From positions 1 to 42,015 of the forward strand of contig JAQYLJ010000028.1 of NCBI GenBank assembly GCA_028720145.1: 42,015 bases of DNA, given 5' to 3'. The position numbers were made by a program, and so were the translations under genes. Within the stretch, counting starts at the first letter, position 1. Every line of letters starts with the position of its first letter. The notes below the pieces were generated by a model. It saw only the letters and a program-made list of their open reading frames with translations, did no database searches and had not been told where the DNA came from. Source of the DNA: Clostridia bacterium (GTDB lineage Bacteria > Bacillota > Clostridia > Oscillospirales > CAG-272). Below, in pieces: positions 22,898-31,766 of the stretch.

Positions 22898-25120
22898 TTA
22901 AGTCCCGCTCCCGCGGCAGACGCTCTCGACGCTTTCCAGCGTGCGGAGACGCGCGACAATCGACTCGGCGTGCGAGACATTCCGACACCCGACCGTAAGG
23001 TTCACCATGGTGAATCCCTTATCGGGTACCTGCTTGATGATGACATCGAGGACCGAGACTTTCATCTCGGCGAGCATGGTGGTAATTTCCGCGAGCACAC
23101 CGATGCGGTCGCGCACCTTAATGGACAAAATTGCCTCGAAAAGGTCGGTGCCTGCCTCGTTGTCGCCGAGTTCCCAATGCGCTTCCACCCAGCGGTCGGC
23201 GGACTCGGGAATCTTCCTGCCCGCGAGCGCGTTGGGGCAATCCTGTTTGTGAATCGAAATCCCGAAACCGCGGGTGATGAATCCGACGACGCTGTCTCCC
23301 GGGAGAGGGTTACAGCATTTCGCAAACTTGACCTCACACCCCGTCTGCCCGTCGACCACGATGCCGCTCCCGCGCTTGACCCGCCCGTTCGTCTTTTTGG
23401 AGACGATGGTGGGTGTGATGTCGGGCGCGGGCAGCTCCTCGGTCTCGGTCGGGGGACACACGCGGTCGAACTCGGTCTTGATGGTCTTGGTGAGACGCGA
23501 AATGGTCAGCCCGCCGAACCCGATGGTACTGTAAAAATCATCCGCGCCGCCGTTGATGCCGACGATACGCCCGACGGCATCCGCAATCTCGTCCCGCTGT
23601 TTATCGGTATACGGTCTGCCGTAGCGTTTGAGTTCCTTGTCGAGTTCGTCTTTCCCGACCTCGATATTTTCTTCCCGTTTTTCTTTTTTGAACCAAGCGC
23701 GAATCTTGTTGCGTGCCTCGGAGGTCTTGACGATTTTCAGCCAGTCGCGGCTGGGTCCTTTGGAGGCGGAGGAGGTCAGAATCTCGACGATATCGCCGTT
23801 CTCGGGGACACGGTCAATCGGGACGATCTTCCCGTTGATTTTCCCGCCGACCATCTTATTCCCCACCGCGCTGTGAATGGCGTAGGCGAAGTCAATGACG
23901 GTCGCGCCGAGCGGCAGAGAGATGACATCCCCTTTCGGGGTGAAGACGAAGGTCTCGTCGTGGAAAATGTCGGTCTTGAACGAGTTGATAAACTCGTCGG
24001 GGTCACGCGTGTTGTCGTTCGTCTCCAAAAGCGAGGCAATCCAGCGCAGTTTCTCGTCGATGGAATCCTTGCTCTTCTCGCCGGACTTGTATTTCCAATG
24101 TGCGGCGATACCGTATTCCGCCACTTCGTGCATTTCTTTGGTGCGAATCTGCACCTCGAACGGAATCCCGTCATGCCCGATGACCGTGGTATGCAGCGAG
24201 CGGTACAGGTTGGGTTTCGGGGTCGAAATATAGTCCTTGAATCTGCCGGGGATGGAGTTGAACGCCTCGTGAATGATCCCGAGCACGGTGTAACATTCGA
24301 GTTCGGTCTCCACGATGATGCGGAGCGCGTAGAAATCATAGATTTCATCGAAGTTCTTATTCTGGGTATACATTTTGCGGTACAAACTGTACACCGACTT
24401 CGTCCGCGACTCGACCTCGAACGGAATCTTCGCCTCGGTAAGACGCTCCTCGATCATCTTCTTCGCGTTCTCGATCAGACCCGCGCTCGCGCCGTACTTT
24501 TTGTCAATGAGTTTGAGCACCTCTTCGTAGCCGATGGGGTCGAGGTATTTCAGACTCAGGTCTTCGAGCTCCTGCTTGATCTTCTGCATACCGAGACGGT
24601 GTGCGAGAGGCGCGTAAATGTGCATGGTTTCGAGCGCGATGTCCCGTCTCCGCTCCTCTTTCTTGGCAGAGAGAGTACGCATATTGTGCAGGCGGTCGCA
24701 GAGTTTGATAAAGATGACGCGAATATCGCGGTTCATCGCCAAAAGCATTTTTCGGATATTCTCGATATGCTCTTCTTCTTTGTCGCGCACCTGCAAGAGT
24801 TTAATCTTGGTCAGCCCGTCGACGAGCTGGGTCACCTCTTCCCCGAACAGGCGGCGAATCTCGTTAAGATTCGTCTTATCCGCACAGTCCTCGACCGTGT
24901 CGTGCAAGAGGGCGGCGCAAATCGAGTCGGTATCGAGTTCGAGTCCCAAGACGATCGACGCGACGGCGACGGGGTGGCTGATATACGGTTCCCCGCTCAG
25001 GCGAAACTGCCCCTCGTGCATTTTTGCGGCATATTCGTATGCTTTTTGTATCTTCTCTAAATCGTATTTTCTGCCGGTCGCTCGGATGGCGGCAACCAGC
25101 TCTTCAAATCCATCGTTCAT
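22898..25120 (-). CDS. relA: Bifunctional (p)ppGpp synthetase/hydrolase (RelA/SpoT homologue)
   Basis: This 740-residue long RSH enzyme makes and degrades the stringent-response alarmones. The HD hydrolase domain is intact (YISHPVAVASIVLG and LLHDTVED), so hydrolysis is expected. Synthetase motifs are RTKSVYSLYRKM, FYALRIIV and FKDYISTPKPNLYRSLHTTVIG. A TGS domain (VFTPKGDVISLPLGATVIDFAYAIHSAVG), a zinc-finger/CC region (VKFAKCCNPLPGDSVVGFITRGFGISIH) and a C-terminal ACT domain follow. It overlaps recJ by 4 bases (ATGA) and is immediately followed by dtd. Confidence 0.98.
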   Translation of the reverse strand: MNDGFEELVAAIRATGRKYDLEKIQKAYEYAAKMHEGQFRLSGEPYISHPVAVASIVLGLELDTDSICAALLHDTVEDCADKTNLNEIRRLFGEEVTQLVDGLTKIKLLQVRDKEEEHIENIRKMLLAMNRDIRVIFIKLCDRLHNMRTLSAKKEERRRDIALETMHIYAPLAHRLGMQKIKQELEDLSLKYLDPIGYEEVLKLIDKKYGASAGLIENAKKMIEERLTEAKIPFEVESRTKSVYSLYRKMYTQNKNFDEIYDFYALRIIVETELECYTVLGIIHEAFNSIPGRFKDYISTPKPNLYRSLHTTVIGHDGIPFEVQIRTKEMHEVAEYGIAAHWKYKSGEKSKDSIDEKLRWIASLLETNDNTRDPDEFINSFKTDIFHDETFVFTPKGDVISLPLGATVIDFAYAIHSAVGNKMVGGKINGKIVPIDRVPENGDIVEILTSSASKGPSRDWLKIVKTSEARNKIRAWFKKEKREENIEVGKDELDKELKRYGRPYTDKQRDEIADAVGRIVGINGGADDFYSTIGFGGLTISRLTKTIKTEFDRVCPPTETEELPAPDITPTIVSKKTNGRVKRGSGIVVDGQTGCEVKFAKCCNPLPGDSVVGFITRGFGISIHKQDCPNALAGRKIPESADRWVEAHWELGDNEAGTDLFEAILSIKVRDRIGVLAEITTMLAEMKVSVLDVIIKQVPDKGFTMVNLTVGCRNVSHAESIVARLRTLESVESVCRGSGT

Positions 25121-27294
25121 TTTGTGTCCGTAGGTCGCCGTTGCGCGCGCAGACGGCGAAGTAAATTTGATTTTTCCAAGTCGATTTTCGTCTCAAAGGA
25201 GTAGAGGTGGAAGTGGTAGGTGTCCTCGCTCGTCTCGTCAATCCCCATAAGGTTCAACTCTTGGAAAATGCGGATCATGAGTTTCAGTTTGACATACCCA
25301 ATCTCGTTTTGCGCCAGCCGCGCGAGCAGGGTGCGGTGGCTCATCTCGTCCACCCCTGCGCGAATCTGTTTCCGCACGAGGACATAGAGCGCAGCGAAGT
25401 CGTCGCGCGTCGGGAACACATCGTCCTCGCTGTACGGCTCGCCCGCCCAAATGCGCGCATAGCGTTCTCTCACATCCGAGAGCCGCGCGAGCGCAGACGC
25501 AGAGAGCCGTGCGTCACGGACGATGAACTGGACGCTGCGCCGCCCGTTATACTCGTTGACATCCAATGTAAAGAGCAGGTCGATCCTGTCTCCCGTAAAG
25601 AACGGGAGCGTGGACGGCGGACAGGAAAAGTACATCGCCGTAAAGGTCTTTCCGCCCGTGGCGACCGTGAGTCGTGTATGCTTCCCGCCGCTGACCGACA
25701 TGCGGTCGATGAGTTCGACCTCCCGCATAACAAACACGGGGACGGGATTCCCCACCCCGCAGGGTTCGAGAATACGGAGCTCCTCCGCGAGCGCGAGGGT
25801 CGCGTCCTCGCCCGTGAGTTCCATATCGGCTTCCAGCGTGGGGGTCAGGGCATCCTCGTCGAGCACTTCCCGCGCATACACATTGACCGTGCGACGGAAC
25901 GCAGGGAGATTCGCCCGCGTGACGCTCAGCCCTGCCGCGAGTTCATGCCCGCCGAATTTGACGAGATACTCCTGCGAATGGATGAGCGCGTCCATGAGGT
26001 TCATGCCTTTGATGCTTCTGCCCGAGCCCTTTCCGACAGCGTCGGGACCCTCGCCCGCCCCTTCAAAGGAAATGAGGATAGAGGGCAAACCGTACCGCTC
26101 GGTGATGCGGGACGCGACGATCCCGATGATGCCGTGGTGCCATTTATCGGAATCCAAAACAATCACACGGTCATGCTCGAAATCGTGTTCTTCCTCAATC
26201 ATGGCATACGCTTCCTGCATGATGAGGTTCTCCTCGTTCTGCCGCTCGCGGTTCGCTTCGCAGAGTGCATCTGCCAAAGGGCGCGCCTCTTCTACGCTGT
26301 TCGCAAGGAAAAGGTCAATCGCGAGCGTGGCGGAGCGCACACGCCCCGCGGCATTGATGCGGGGAGCGAGGGTGAACCCGATGAACCCCGCGGAGATTTT
26401 GCTTTTCCGCTTATTCTGCGGGCGGTCGTCGCCTGTCCCGGACACCGCGTCGAGCAGGGCGATGATGCCGGGGCGTTCGGTCTTCTCAATGAGAGAAAGC
26501 CCGAGTTTCACGATAATCTTATTTTCACCCAAAATGGGCATGACATCCGCGATGGTGCCGATGGCGACCAAATCCGCGTAGGCGCGGCAAAGCCGCCGCG
26601 TGCAGTCGATAAGGGAGTCCCCCGTGAGGTACGCATCGAGTGCGGTCACGACTTTGAAAATCACGCCCACGCCCGCGAGGTCCTTAAAGGGATAGGGGTC
26701 GTCGGGGCGATGCGGGTTCACCACCGCGACGGCGCACGGCAGTTCGGCACAGCACTCGTGGTGGTCGGTGACGACAAAGTCCACGCCGAGCTCTTTGGCG
26801 CGCTCGACTTCGGCTCCCGCCGTGATGCCCGTATCCACGGTGATAATCAGGCGGACGCCCTGCGCCGCGAGGTTCTCGACCGCGGCGAGAGACACGCCGT
26901 AGCCGTCGGTCAGACGGTGCGGCACATAGTATTGGACATCCGCGCCCTGTGATTTGAGATAGAGGTACAGGGTCGAGACCGCGGTCACGCCGTCGACATC
27001 GTAGTCGCCGTATATCGCAATCTTCTCGTGTTCTCTGACCGCACGCCCGATGCGGGTCACGGCGGGGTCAATGTCTTTGAGCTCCCGCGGGTCGCAGAGC
27101 ATCTCGGTCTTCATCGAGAGGAATCTCTCGGCGGACACAGGGTCGCGGTATCCGCGGAGCGAGAGCAGGCGCGCCATGACCGGTGAGACGCCCAGCTCTT
27201 TTGTGAGCCGTCGTTCCTCTTCGGGGAAAACGCCCTTTTCTTTCTCGCGGAGTACCCACTTTTTCATCCGCGTTTTCGGGTATTTTGTTTGCAT
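25117..27294 (-). CDS. recJ: Single-stranded-DNA-specific exonuclease RecJ
   Basis: This 725-residue 5'-3' exonuclease is used in recombination and repair. DHH-family motifs are AIYGDYDVDGVTAVSTLYLYL and DFVVTDHHECCAELPCAVAVVNPHR. The DHHA1 region has GSGRSIKGMNLMDAL and FGGHELAAGLSV, and an OB-like region and a long C-terminal extension follow, as in Firmicutes RecJ. The start is not clear-cut. The ATG at 27294 has no close SD; a good AAGGAGAGG site instead serves an upstream 4-codon frame (MPRY, 27301-27315) in the same frame. MKKWVLREKE at residue 10 is another possible start. Confidence 0.96.
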   Translation of the reverse strand: MQTKYPKTRMKKWVLREKEKGVFPEEERRLTKELGVSPVMARLLSLRGYRDPVSAERFLSMKTEMLCDPRELKDIDPAVTRIGRAVREHEKIAIYGDYDVDGVTAVSTLYLYLKSQGADVQYYVPHRLTDGYGVSLAAVENLAAQGVRLIITVDTGITAGAEVERAKELGVDFVVTDHHECCAELPCAVAVVNPHRPDDPYPFKDLAGVGVIFKVVTALDAYLTGDSLIDCTRRLCRAYADLVAIGTIADVMPILGENKIIVKLGLSLIEKTERPGIIALLDAVSGTGDDRPQNKRKSKISAGFIGFTLAPRINAAGRVRSATLAIDLFLANSVEEARPLADALCEANRERQNEENLIMQEAYAMIEEEHDFEHDRVIVLDSDKWHHGIIGIVASRITERYGLPSILISFEGAGEGPDAVGKGSGRSIKGMNLMDALIHSQEYLVKFGGHELAAGLSVTRANLPAFRRTVNVYAREVLDEDALTPTLEADMELTGEDATLALAEELRILEPCGVGNPVPVFVMREVELIDRMSVSGGKHTRLTVATGGKTFTAMYFSCPPSTLPFFTGDRIDLLFTLDVNEYNGRRSVQFIVRDARLSASALARLSDVRERYARIWAGEPYSEDDVFPTRDDFAALYVLVRKQIRAGVDEMSHRTLLARLAQNEIGYVKLKLMIRIFQELNLMGIDETSEDTYHFHLYSFETKIDLEKSNLLRRLRAQRRPTDTK

Positions 27295-27300
27295 TTTATA

Positions 27301-27324
27301 TTAGTATCGGGGCATTTCTGCCTC
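27301..27324 (-). other. 4-codon upstream ORF with SD in front of recJ
   Basis: On the minus strand AAGGAGAGG is followed 5 bases later by ATG CCC CGA TAC TAA, then TATAAA and the recJ ATG. The ribosome site is well placed for the short frame and too far (about 27 bases) for recJ, so recJ may depend on re-initiation after this stop. Confidence 0.45.
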
Positions 27325-27336
27325 TCCTTATCAGAA

Positions 27337-28968
27337 TCAATCCTGAATCGGCGCATACTGCGCCATGAGTGCGAGCGCCGAGCGAAGCCCGTCGAGCGCC
27401 GCGCTGGTGATGCCGCCCGCGTATCCCGCGCCTTCGCCTGCGGGATAGAGGTTCCGATACCCGAGGGCGGTACGGCTCTCGGGGTCGCGCAGAAGACGCA
27501 GCGGTGCGGAAGTCCTGGTCTCCGCACCCGACAGCAAAGCGTCGGGGGTATCGAATCCCCGAATCATCTTTCCGAACGCGGGGAATGCGTCGCGGAGTGC
27601 CGCCGTGACAAAATCGGGGAGATAGGCGTCGGGGGACGCGAGACGGTAGGCACCCCCGCCCATATAAGTCGGTAAAATCCGAGACGGCGCGGTCCCCGTC
27701 TTCCCGTCGAGGAAATCTCCGAGGGTGGTAAGCGGGACGGCATAGTCCCCTCCGCCCCCGGCATACGCCGCCTGTTCGATTTTTCTCTGGAACGCAATCG
27801 CGGACGCGGGGGTGTTCCCGCAGTCTGTGGGGAGAACCGAGACGGCGATGGCGCTGTTTGCGTTTCTCCCGTCACGCGCATGATTGGACATCCCGTTCAC
27901 AACCACGGCACCCTCTTCGCTCGTCGCGGCGATGACCTCACCGCCCGGGCACATACAGAACGAGTATACGCCGCGGGCACGGGTATTGTGTGACAGATGA
28001 TACTCCGCGTGCCCGATTTTCGGATGCCCCGCGAAGTCGCCGAGCAGCGCGCGGTCAATATCGGTTTGGAGATGCTCCACACGGACACCGACCGAAAAGG
28101 GTTTCGGCTCCATCGCAAGAGAACGGCGCATGAGGGCACTATAGGTATCCCGCGCGCTGTGTCCCGTCGCGAGAATGACCGCTCCCGCGGGGATTTCTCC
28201 GCGGTTCGTCAAGACGGCTTGTATCTCACCGCTCCGCGCGGTGAAGTCGTCCATGCGGGTATGGTAGAGCACCTGCCCGCCTCGCGCTTCGATTTCCCCT
28301 ATCATGGCGGGAATCACGCGGGCGAGAATATCGGTCCCGATATGCGGCTTCGCCTGAATCAAAATATCCTCGGGCGCGCCGAATCGGACAAAGGTCGAGA
28401 GAATCTGGGAAGTATACGGGTCGCGGATGCGAGTCACGAGTTTCCCGTCCGAGAAAGTCCCCGCGCCGCCCGCACCGAACTGGACATTGGTCTCGGGGTC
28501 GAGCACACGGGTTTTACGGAAGGCGTCGATGGCGTTCTGCCGCTCGGAGACCGAGCCGCCACGCTCCAAGAGGATGGGGGCATATCCGTTCTCCGCCAGA
28601 ATCAGAGCGGCGAAAAGACCTGCGGGACCCGACCCGACCACGACAGGGCGCGCCGAGAGCGGGGTCGCACCGTGCGAGACCGTCACGGGTTCCTCTTCCG
28701 AGAGGGTCAAAGCGGGGATGGCGTGCGCACGGATGCGCGAAAGGGCGCGCTCCGAAAACTCACCCGTGACGGCGACCGTCCAGACAAAATGAATCTCGCG
28801 CCGTTTCCGCGCGTCGAGCGCACGGCGGGAGATGCGAAAAGCGGCATTTCCTGCGGAAATACCGTGCTTTTCCAGATATTTTTTTGCCTGAAAACACACA
28901 TCCCCCTCGACAGCGTCGAGGGGAAGGTGCAAGTCGGCTACATAAACCGTCATGGATTTTTGCGTCAT
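27337..28968 (-). CDS. FAD-dependent dehydrogenase (COG2509-like NAD(P)/FAD oxidoreductase)
   Basis: This 543-residue flavoprotein has an N-terminal domain of about 100 residues before the dinucleotide fold RPVVVGSGPAGLFAALILAENGYAPILLERGG. Further family features are FGAGGAGTFSDGKLVTRI, ILATGHSARDTY, VYSFCMCPGGEVIAATSEEGAVVVNGMSNHARDG and the terminal YPAGEGAGYAGGITSAALDGLRSA. This group is widespread in anaerobes, often in conserved housekeeping neighbourhoods, but its substrate is unknown to me. It overlaps the cdaA stop by 4 bases. A separate 42-base gap precedes recJ. Confidence 0.92.
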   Translation of the reverse strand: MTQKSMTVYVADLHLPLDAVEGDVCFQAKKYLEKHGISAGNAAFRISRRALDARKRREIHFVWTVAVTGEFSERALSRIRAHAIPALTLSEEEPVTVSHGATPLSARPVVVGSGPAGLFAALILAENGYAPILLERGGSVSERQNAIDAFRKTRVLDPETNVQFGAGGAGTFSDGKLVTRIRDPYTSQILSTFVRFGAPEDILIQAKPHIGTDILARVIPAMIGEIEARGGQVLYHTRMDDFTARSGEIQAVLTNRGEIPAGAVILATGHSARDTYSALMRRSLAMEPKPFSVGVRVEHLQTDIDRALLGDFAGHPKIGHAEYHLSHNTRARGVYSFCMCPGGEVIAATSEEGAVVVNGMSNHARDGRNANSAIAVSVLPTDCGNTPASAIAFQRKIEQAAYAGGGGDYAVPLTTLGDFLDGKTGTAPSRILPTYMGGGAYRLASPDAYLPDFVTAALRDAFPAFGKMIRGFDTPDALLSGAETRTSAPLRLLRDPESRTALGYRNLYPAGEGAGYAGGITSAALDGLRSALALMAQYAPIQD

Positions 28969-29804
28969 TCGTCTTGCCCGTTCTCTTCACTTTCGTGAAG
29001 CAAATTCTTGACAAGGAACGCGTGTAGAGACTGGAAGGAATAGTCCTGTACGAGTTCCGAGTGATAAGCAATGGAGATGAGTCCCGTCTCTTCGGAGACC
29101 ACGATCACCACCGCGTCGCAAATCTCGCTGAGACCGAGCGCCGCACGGTGCCGCGTCCCGAGGTCCTGATTGATATCCGAGCGGGAGGACAGCGGGAGAA
29201 TGCAGGAGGCAGCCCACACGCGGCAGTTCCGAATAATCATGGCGCCGTCGTGCAGAGGTGCTTTATCGTAAAATACATTCCGAATGAGGTAGGGAGAGAC
29301 TTTGGCGTCGAGCTCCACCCCGGAACGCGCGATGTCGTCGAGCTTAATATGCCGCTCCAAGACGATGAGTGCGCCGGTATGGCTCCTCGCCATCTCAGCC
29401 GTCGCCTGGCAGACCGCATCAATGACGCTGTGGTGCAAATCGACCACCGCCACCTGTTTCTTCCCCGAGATCGCACCGCCGCCGAAAACGCTCACGAAAA
29501 TCTCGCGCAGCTCCTGCTGGAACGCGAACATGATGATGAGCAGAGCAATAAACACCCCGTAAATGAGTGCGCGGATCGCAAAGACCTGTGCAAACAGAAG
29601 AAGCAGGGTCGCGGAGAGAGAAATCCAAGCGATCGCACGGTACATGGGACCGCGTTTGTAATGGATGAAAAACAGGAGTGTCAAGAGCGCACCCGCCACG
29701 GCGGTCACGATAAACGAGATTAAGTTGGTATTCTGCCATGGGCAGGATAGTATGCCGGAAAAGCCCTCTGCCGCGAGGCAGAAAGCGGGATATATGGTTG
29801 TCAT
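28965..29804 (-). CDS. cdaA: Diadenylate cyclase CdaA (c-di-AMP synthase)
   Basis: This 279-residue membrane-anchored enzyme makes c-di-AMP from two ATP. Three N-terminal helices (about 27-47, 55-77 and 80-97) are followed by the DAC domain, with KAPLHDGAMIIRNCRVWAA (DGA motif) and DLGTRHRAALGLSEICDAVVIVVSEETG (RHR motif). c-di-AMP controls potassium and osmolyte transport and wall homeostasis. The usual partner genes cdaR and glmM are absent here, and the downstream gene is a flavoprotein instead. A good promoter precedes it. The leader holds two tiny GC hairpins and no strong SD. Confidence 0.97.
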   Translation of the reverse strand: MTTIYPAFCLAAEGFSGILSCPWQNTNLISFIVTAVAGALLTLLFFIHYKRGPMYRAIAWISLSATLLLLFAQVFAIRALIYGVFIALLIIMFAFQQELREIFVSVFGGGAISGKKQVAVVDLHHSVIDAVCQATAEMARSHTGALIVLERHIKLDDIARSGVELDAKVSPYLIRNVFYDKAPLHDGAMIIRNCRVWAASCILPLSSRSDINQDLGTRHRAALGLSEICDAVVIVVSEETGLISIAYHSELVQDYSFQSLHAFLVKNLLHESEENGQDE

Positions 29805-29867
29805 ATCTATGTCTCAGCGCGAAAAGCGCATACTTTCATCAAAAACCGGCGAACCGGAATTAAAGAA

Positions 29868-29896
29868 ATTTTAACACACAGAACAGCCGATTTCAA
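29868..29896 (-). promoter_or_regulatory. Sigma-A promoter of the cdaA-hemZ operon
   Basis: On the minus strand TTGAAA (29891-29896), 17 bases and TAAAAT (29868-29873) match at 5/6 and 5/6. The leader of about 57 bases includes CCGG-TTCG-CCGG followed by TTTTT, a minimal attenuator-like hairpin. Confidence 0.78.
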
Positions 29897-29989
29897 CTGC
29901 TATATAATAATTTTCTCAACAAAAATATAAATTTGGTACATTTGTCGGAAAAAAAGTTTGTTTTTTGTCGCAATTATTGAGATTTGCCG

Positions 29990-30018
29990 TTGACTTTCCC
30001 CGTGGGAATAGGTATAAT
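29990..30018 (+). promoter_or_regulatory. Consensus sigma-A promoter of the Crp/Fnr-ABC operon
   Basis: TTGACT (29990-29995), exactly 17 bases and TATAAT (30013-30018) match at 5/6 and 6/6. The start site falls near 30025, inside the palindrome described next. Confidence 0.88.
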
Positions 30019-30019
30019 G

Positions 30020-30035
30020 TGTCTCAAATGAGACA
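30020..30035. promoter_or_regulatory. Palindromic operator TGTCTCA-N2-TGAGACA at the start site
   Basis: TGTCTCAAATGAGACA is a perfect 7-bp inverted repeat around AA, placed directly after the -10 box and over the predicted start. A 14-16 bp palindrome of this shape suits a Crp/Fnr-family dimer, and the gene that follows encodes one, so negative autoregulation is the simplest reading. Confidence 0.7.
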
Positions 30036-30048
30036 GTTAGGAGGAGCC

Positions 30049-30750
30049 ATGACCCAACAGGACGAAGAAGCGCTCGCGCGCTGTTACCTCTTTTCACCCC
30101 TGAACGAGCAGGAGCGAAAAGATGCTTTTCATGAGATGCATATCTCGGTCGGTATCTTCCCCGCGGGGGCGGTGGTCTGCTCCCCCGAGCACTTTTTCCC
30201 CGCAATGATCTATGTGATTTCCGGCACGCTCACCATCGAACGGACACGTCAAAAGAAGTCTGTCTTTCTGAAAGAGATCGGCGCGGGGGAATCGTTCGGC
30301 GCGGCGGGTCTGTTCGGGGACTGCGAGAGCTATCCCACGACCGTCCGGGCGAAGACCGATGTGCGCTTTGCCGCGATGGATGAAGAGTCGCTCAAACGCC
30401 TGTTTCTCTCCTATCCGAAAACCGCCGTCGCGCATATCGAATTTTTAAGCGAACGGGTGCGATTTCTCAACGAAAAACTGGACGCGACCACCGGCAGAAA
30501 TGTGGAAAGTAAAGTTTCCAAATGTCTGTTAGACATGAATGGAAAGGACGCTTTACACCGCCGGCTGAACATGACGAAAATGGCTGAATCACTAGACATT
30601 GGGCGTGCTTCGCTCTACCGTCTTTTGACCCGTTTTCAAGCCGAAGGGCTCATCTCTTTTACTGACGGTCGCGTGACCGTCCTCGACCCCGAGGGGCTAA
30701 AAAAGAAGGCGGATTCCTCCCCTCCCCCGCCGCATGAAACCGATTCTTAA
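30049..30750 (+). CDS. Crp/Fnr family transcriptional regulator
   Basis: This protein has 233 residues from the ATG that follows TTAGGAGGAGCC; the track's earlier start lies upstream of the promoter. An N-terminal cyclic-nucleotide-binding-like beta-roll (about 15-120: VISGTLTIERTRQKKSVFLKEIGAGESFGAAGLFG), a dimerisation helix, and a winged helix near 175-220 (NMTKMAESLDIGRASLYRLLTRFQAEGLISFTDGRVTVLDPEGL) define the family. The cAMP-contact residues are not conserved. Cysteines are present but not in the Fnr cluster spacing, so the ligand is unknown. It is first in an operon with an ABC importer and probably controls itself and the importer through the palindrome on its promoter. Confidence 0.93.
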   Translation: MTQQDEEALARCYLFSPLNEQERKDAFHEMHISVGIFPAGAVVCSPEHFFPAMIYVISGTLTIERTRQKKSVFLKEIGAGESFGAAGLFGDCESYPTTVRAKTDVRFAAMDEESLKRLFLSYPKTAVAHIEFLSERVRFLNEKLDATTGRNVESKVSKCLLDMNGKDALHRRLNMTKMAESLDIGRASLYRLLTRFQAEGLISFTDGRVTVLDPEGLKKKADSSPPPPHETDS

Positions 30751-30776
30751 ATACATTAGATAAAGGAAAAAAGGTC

Positions 30777-31763
30777 ATGAAAAAACTACTCTCTCTCTTA
30801 CTCCTTCTCGCGCTCACCCTCTGCTTCTTTGTCTCCTGCAAAGACGACGCGAGCACGCCCGATAACACGCAGGGTACCCCCGATGCCTCTACACCCGATA
30901 CGACCGTCGCCCGTATCGGTTATCTCCCCGGAACGACTGCCCTCGGCATGGCGAAAATGGTATCCGACGCGGACAGCGCATACAACTATACCAAATACAA
31001 CGGTGCGACCTATATCGCAACCGCGCTGATGAACGGTGAGATCGACATCGCCGCGTATCCGACCAACGGCGTCCCCACCCTCTCGTCCAAAGTGACGGGC
31101 GGGGTCCAATATCTCGCCATCAATACCCTCGGGGTGCTATACCTCTGCACGAACGGGGTGACGATCAATTCTCTTTCCGACCTCGCCGGAAAAACCGTTT
31201 ATGTCCCCGAACAGTCCCCGAAAATGATTCTCGAATATATCCTCGAAAAGAAAGGAATCGAGAATGTCACGATTCAGATGAGCTCTCTCGACCTGCTCCC
31301 GGGACAAATCGTGTCGGGTGAAAACGGCGTCCAAATCGCACTCCTGCCCGAGCCGAAAGTGACGGTCGCCGCGAATACCGCAAAAGCACAGAACGTCACC
31401 GACTTTGCCGTCTCCTCGGTCGACCTTAACGCCGCATGGGACGAAGTGAGCGACACTCCGCTCGTCCAGGGTTGTGTGGTCGTGCGCACCGAGTTCGCCG
31501 CCGCGCATCCCGAAGTCGTCAAGAGATTCCTCACCGCCTACGCGGCATCCATCGAGTATATCAAAAACCCCGACAACCTCGATGCCGCAGCACAGATTGT
31601 CGCCGCAACCGGTATTCTCCCCGCCGCCGCGGTCGCAAAGTCCGCGATTCCGCGCTCCAATCTCACCTACCTCGCGGGTGCAGAGATGAAAACCGCAGCA
31701 GCGGGCTTCCTCGCCGCGCTCGGTATTCAGTTCCCCGACAACGGCTACTTCCTCGGCGAGTAA
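30777..31763 (+). CDS. ABC transporter substrate-binding lipoprotein, NMT1/TauA-like
   Basis: This 328-residue protein has a lipoprotein signal peptide (MKKLLSLLLLLALTLCFFVSC, lipobox FVSC, acylated Cys21) and a Thr/Asp/Pro-rich linker. A periplasmic-binding fold of the NMT1/SsuA/TauA type follows: ARIGYLPGTTALGMAKMV, MNGEIDIAAYPTNGVPTL, LAGKTVYVPEQSPKMILEYILEKKGI and VVVRTEFAAAHPEVVKRFLTAYAASIEYI. Members bind sulfonates, nitrate, thiamine precursors or other small organics; nothing here fixes the ligand, and no TPP riboswitch precedes it. The SD AAAGGA lies 26 bases after the regulator gene, in the same operon. Confidence 0.93.
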   Translation: MKKLLSLLLLLALTLCFFVSCKDDASTPDNTQGTPDASTPDTTVARIGYLPGTTALGMAKMVSDADSAYNYTKYNGATYIATALMNGEIDIAAYPTNGVPTLSSKVTGGVQYLAINTLGVLYLCTNGVTINSLSDLAGKTVYVPEQSPKMILEYILEKKGIENVTIQMSSLDLLPGQIVSGENGVQIALLPEPKVTVAANTAKAQNVTDFAVSSVDLNAAWDEVSDTPLVQGCVVVRTEFAAAHPEVVKRFLTAYAASIEYIKNPDNLDAAAQIVAATGILPAAAVAKSAIPRSNLTYLAGAEMKTAAAGFLAALGIQFPDNGYFLGE

Positions 31764-31766
31764 CGT

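Noticed and set aside
22880-25060. 726-residue plus-strand ORF
   Set aside because: It mirrors relA on the opposite strand; there is no domain, and relA motifs are unmistakable.
25207-26952. 581-residue plus-strand ORF
   Set aside because: It is antisense to recJ, with no motif and no ribosome site.
30750-30777. TPP or other riboswitch before the NMT1-like lipoprotein gene
   Set aside because: Only 26 bases separate it from the regulator gene, too short for a riboswitch, and no THI-box sequence was seen.
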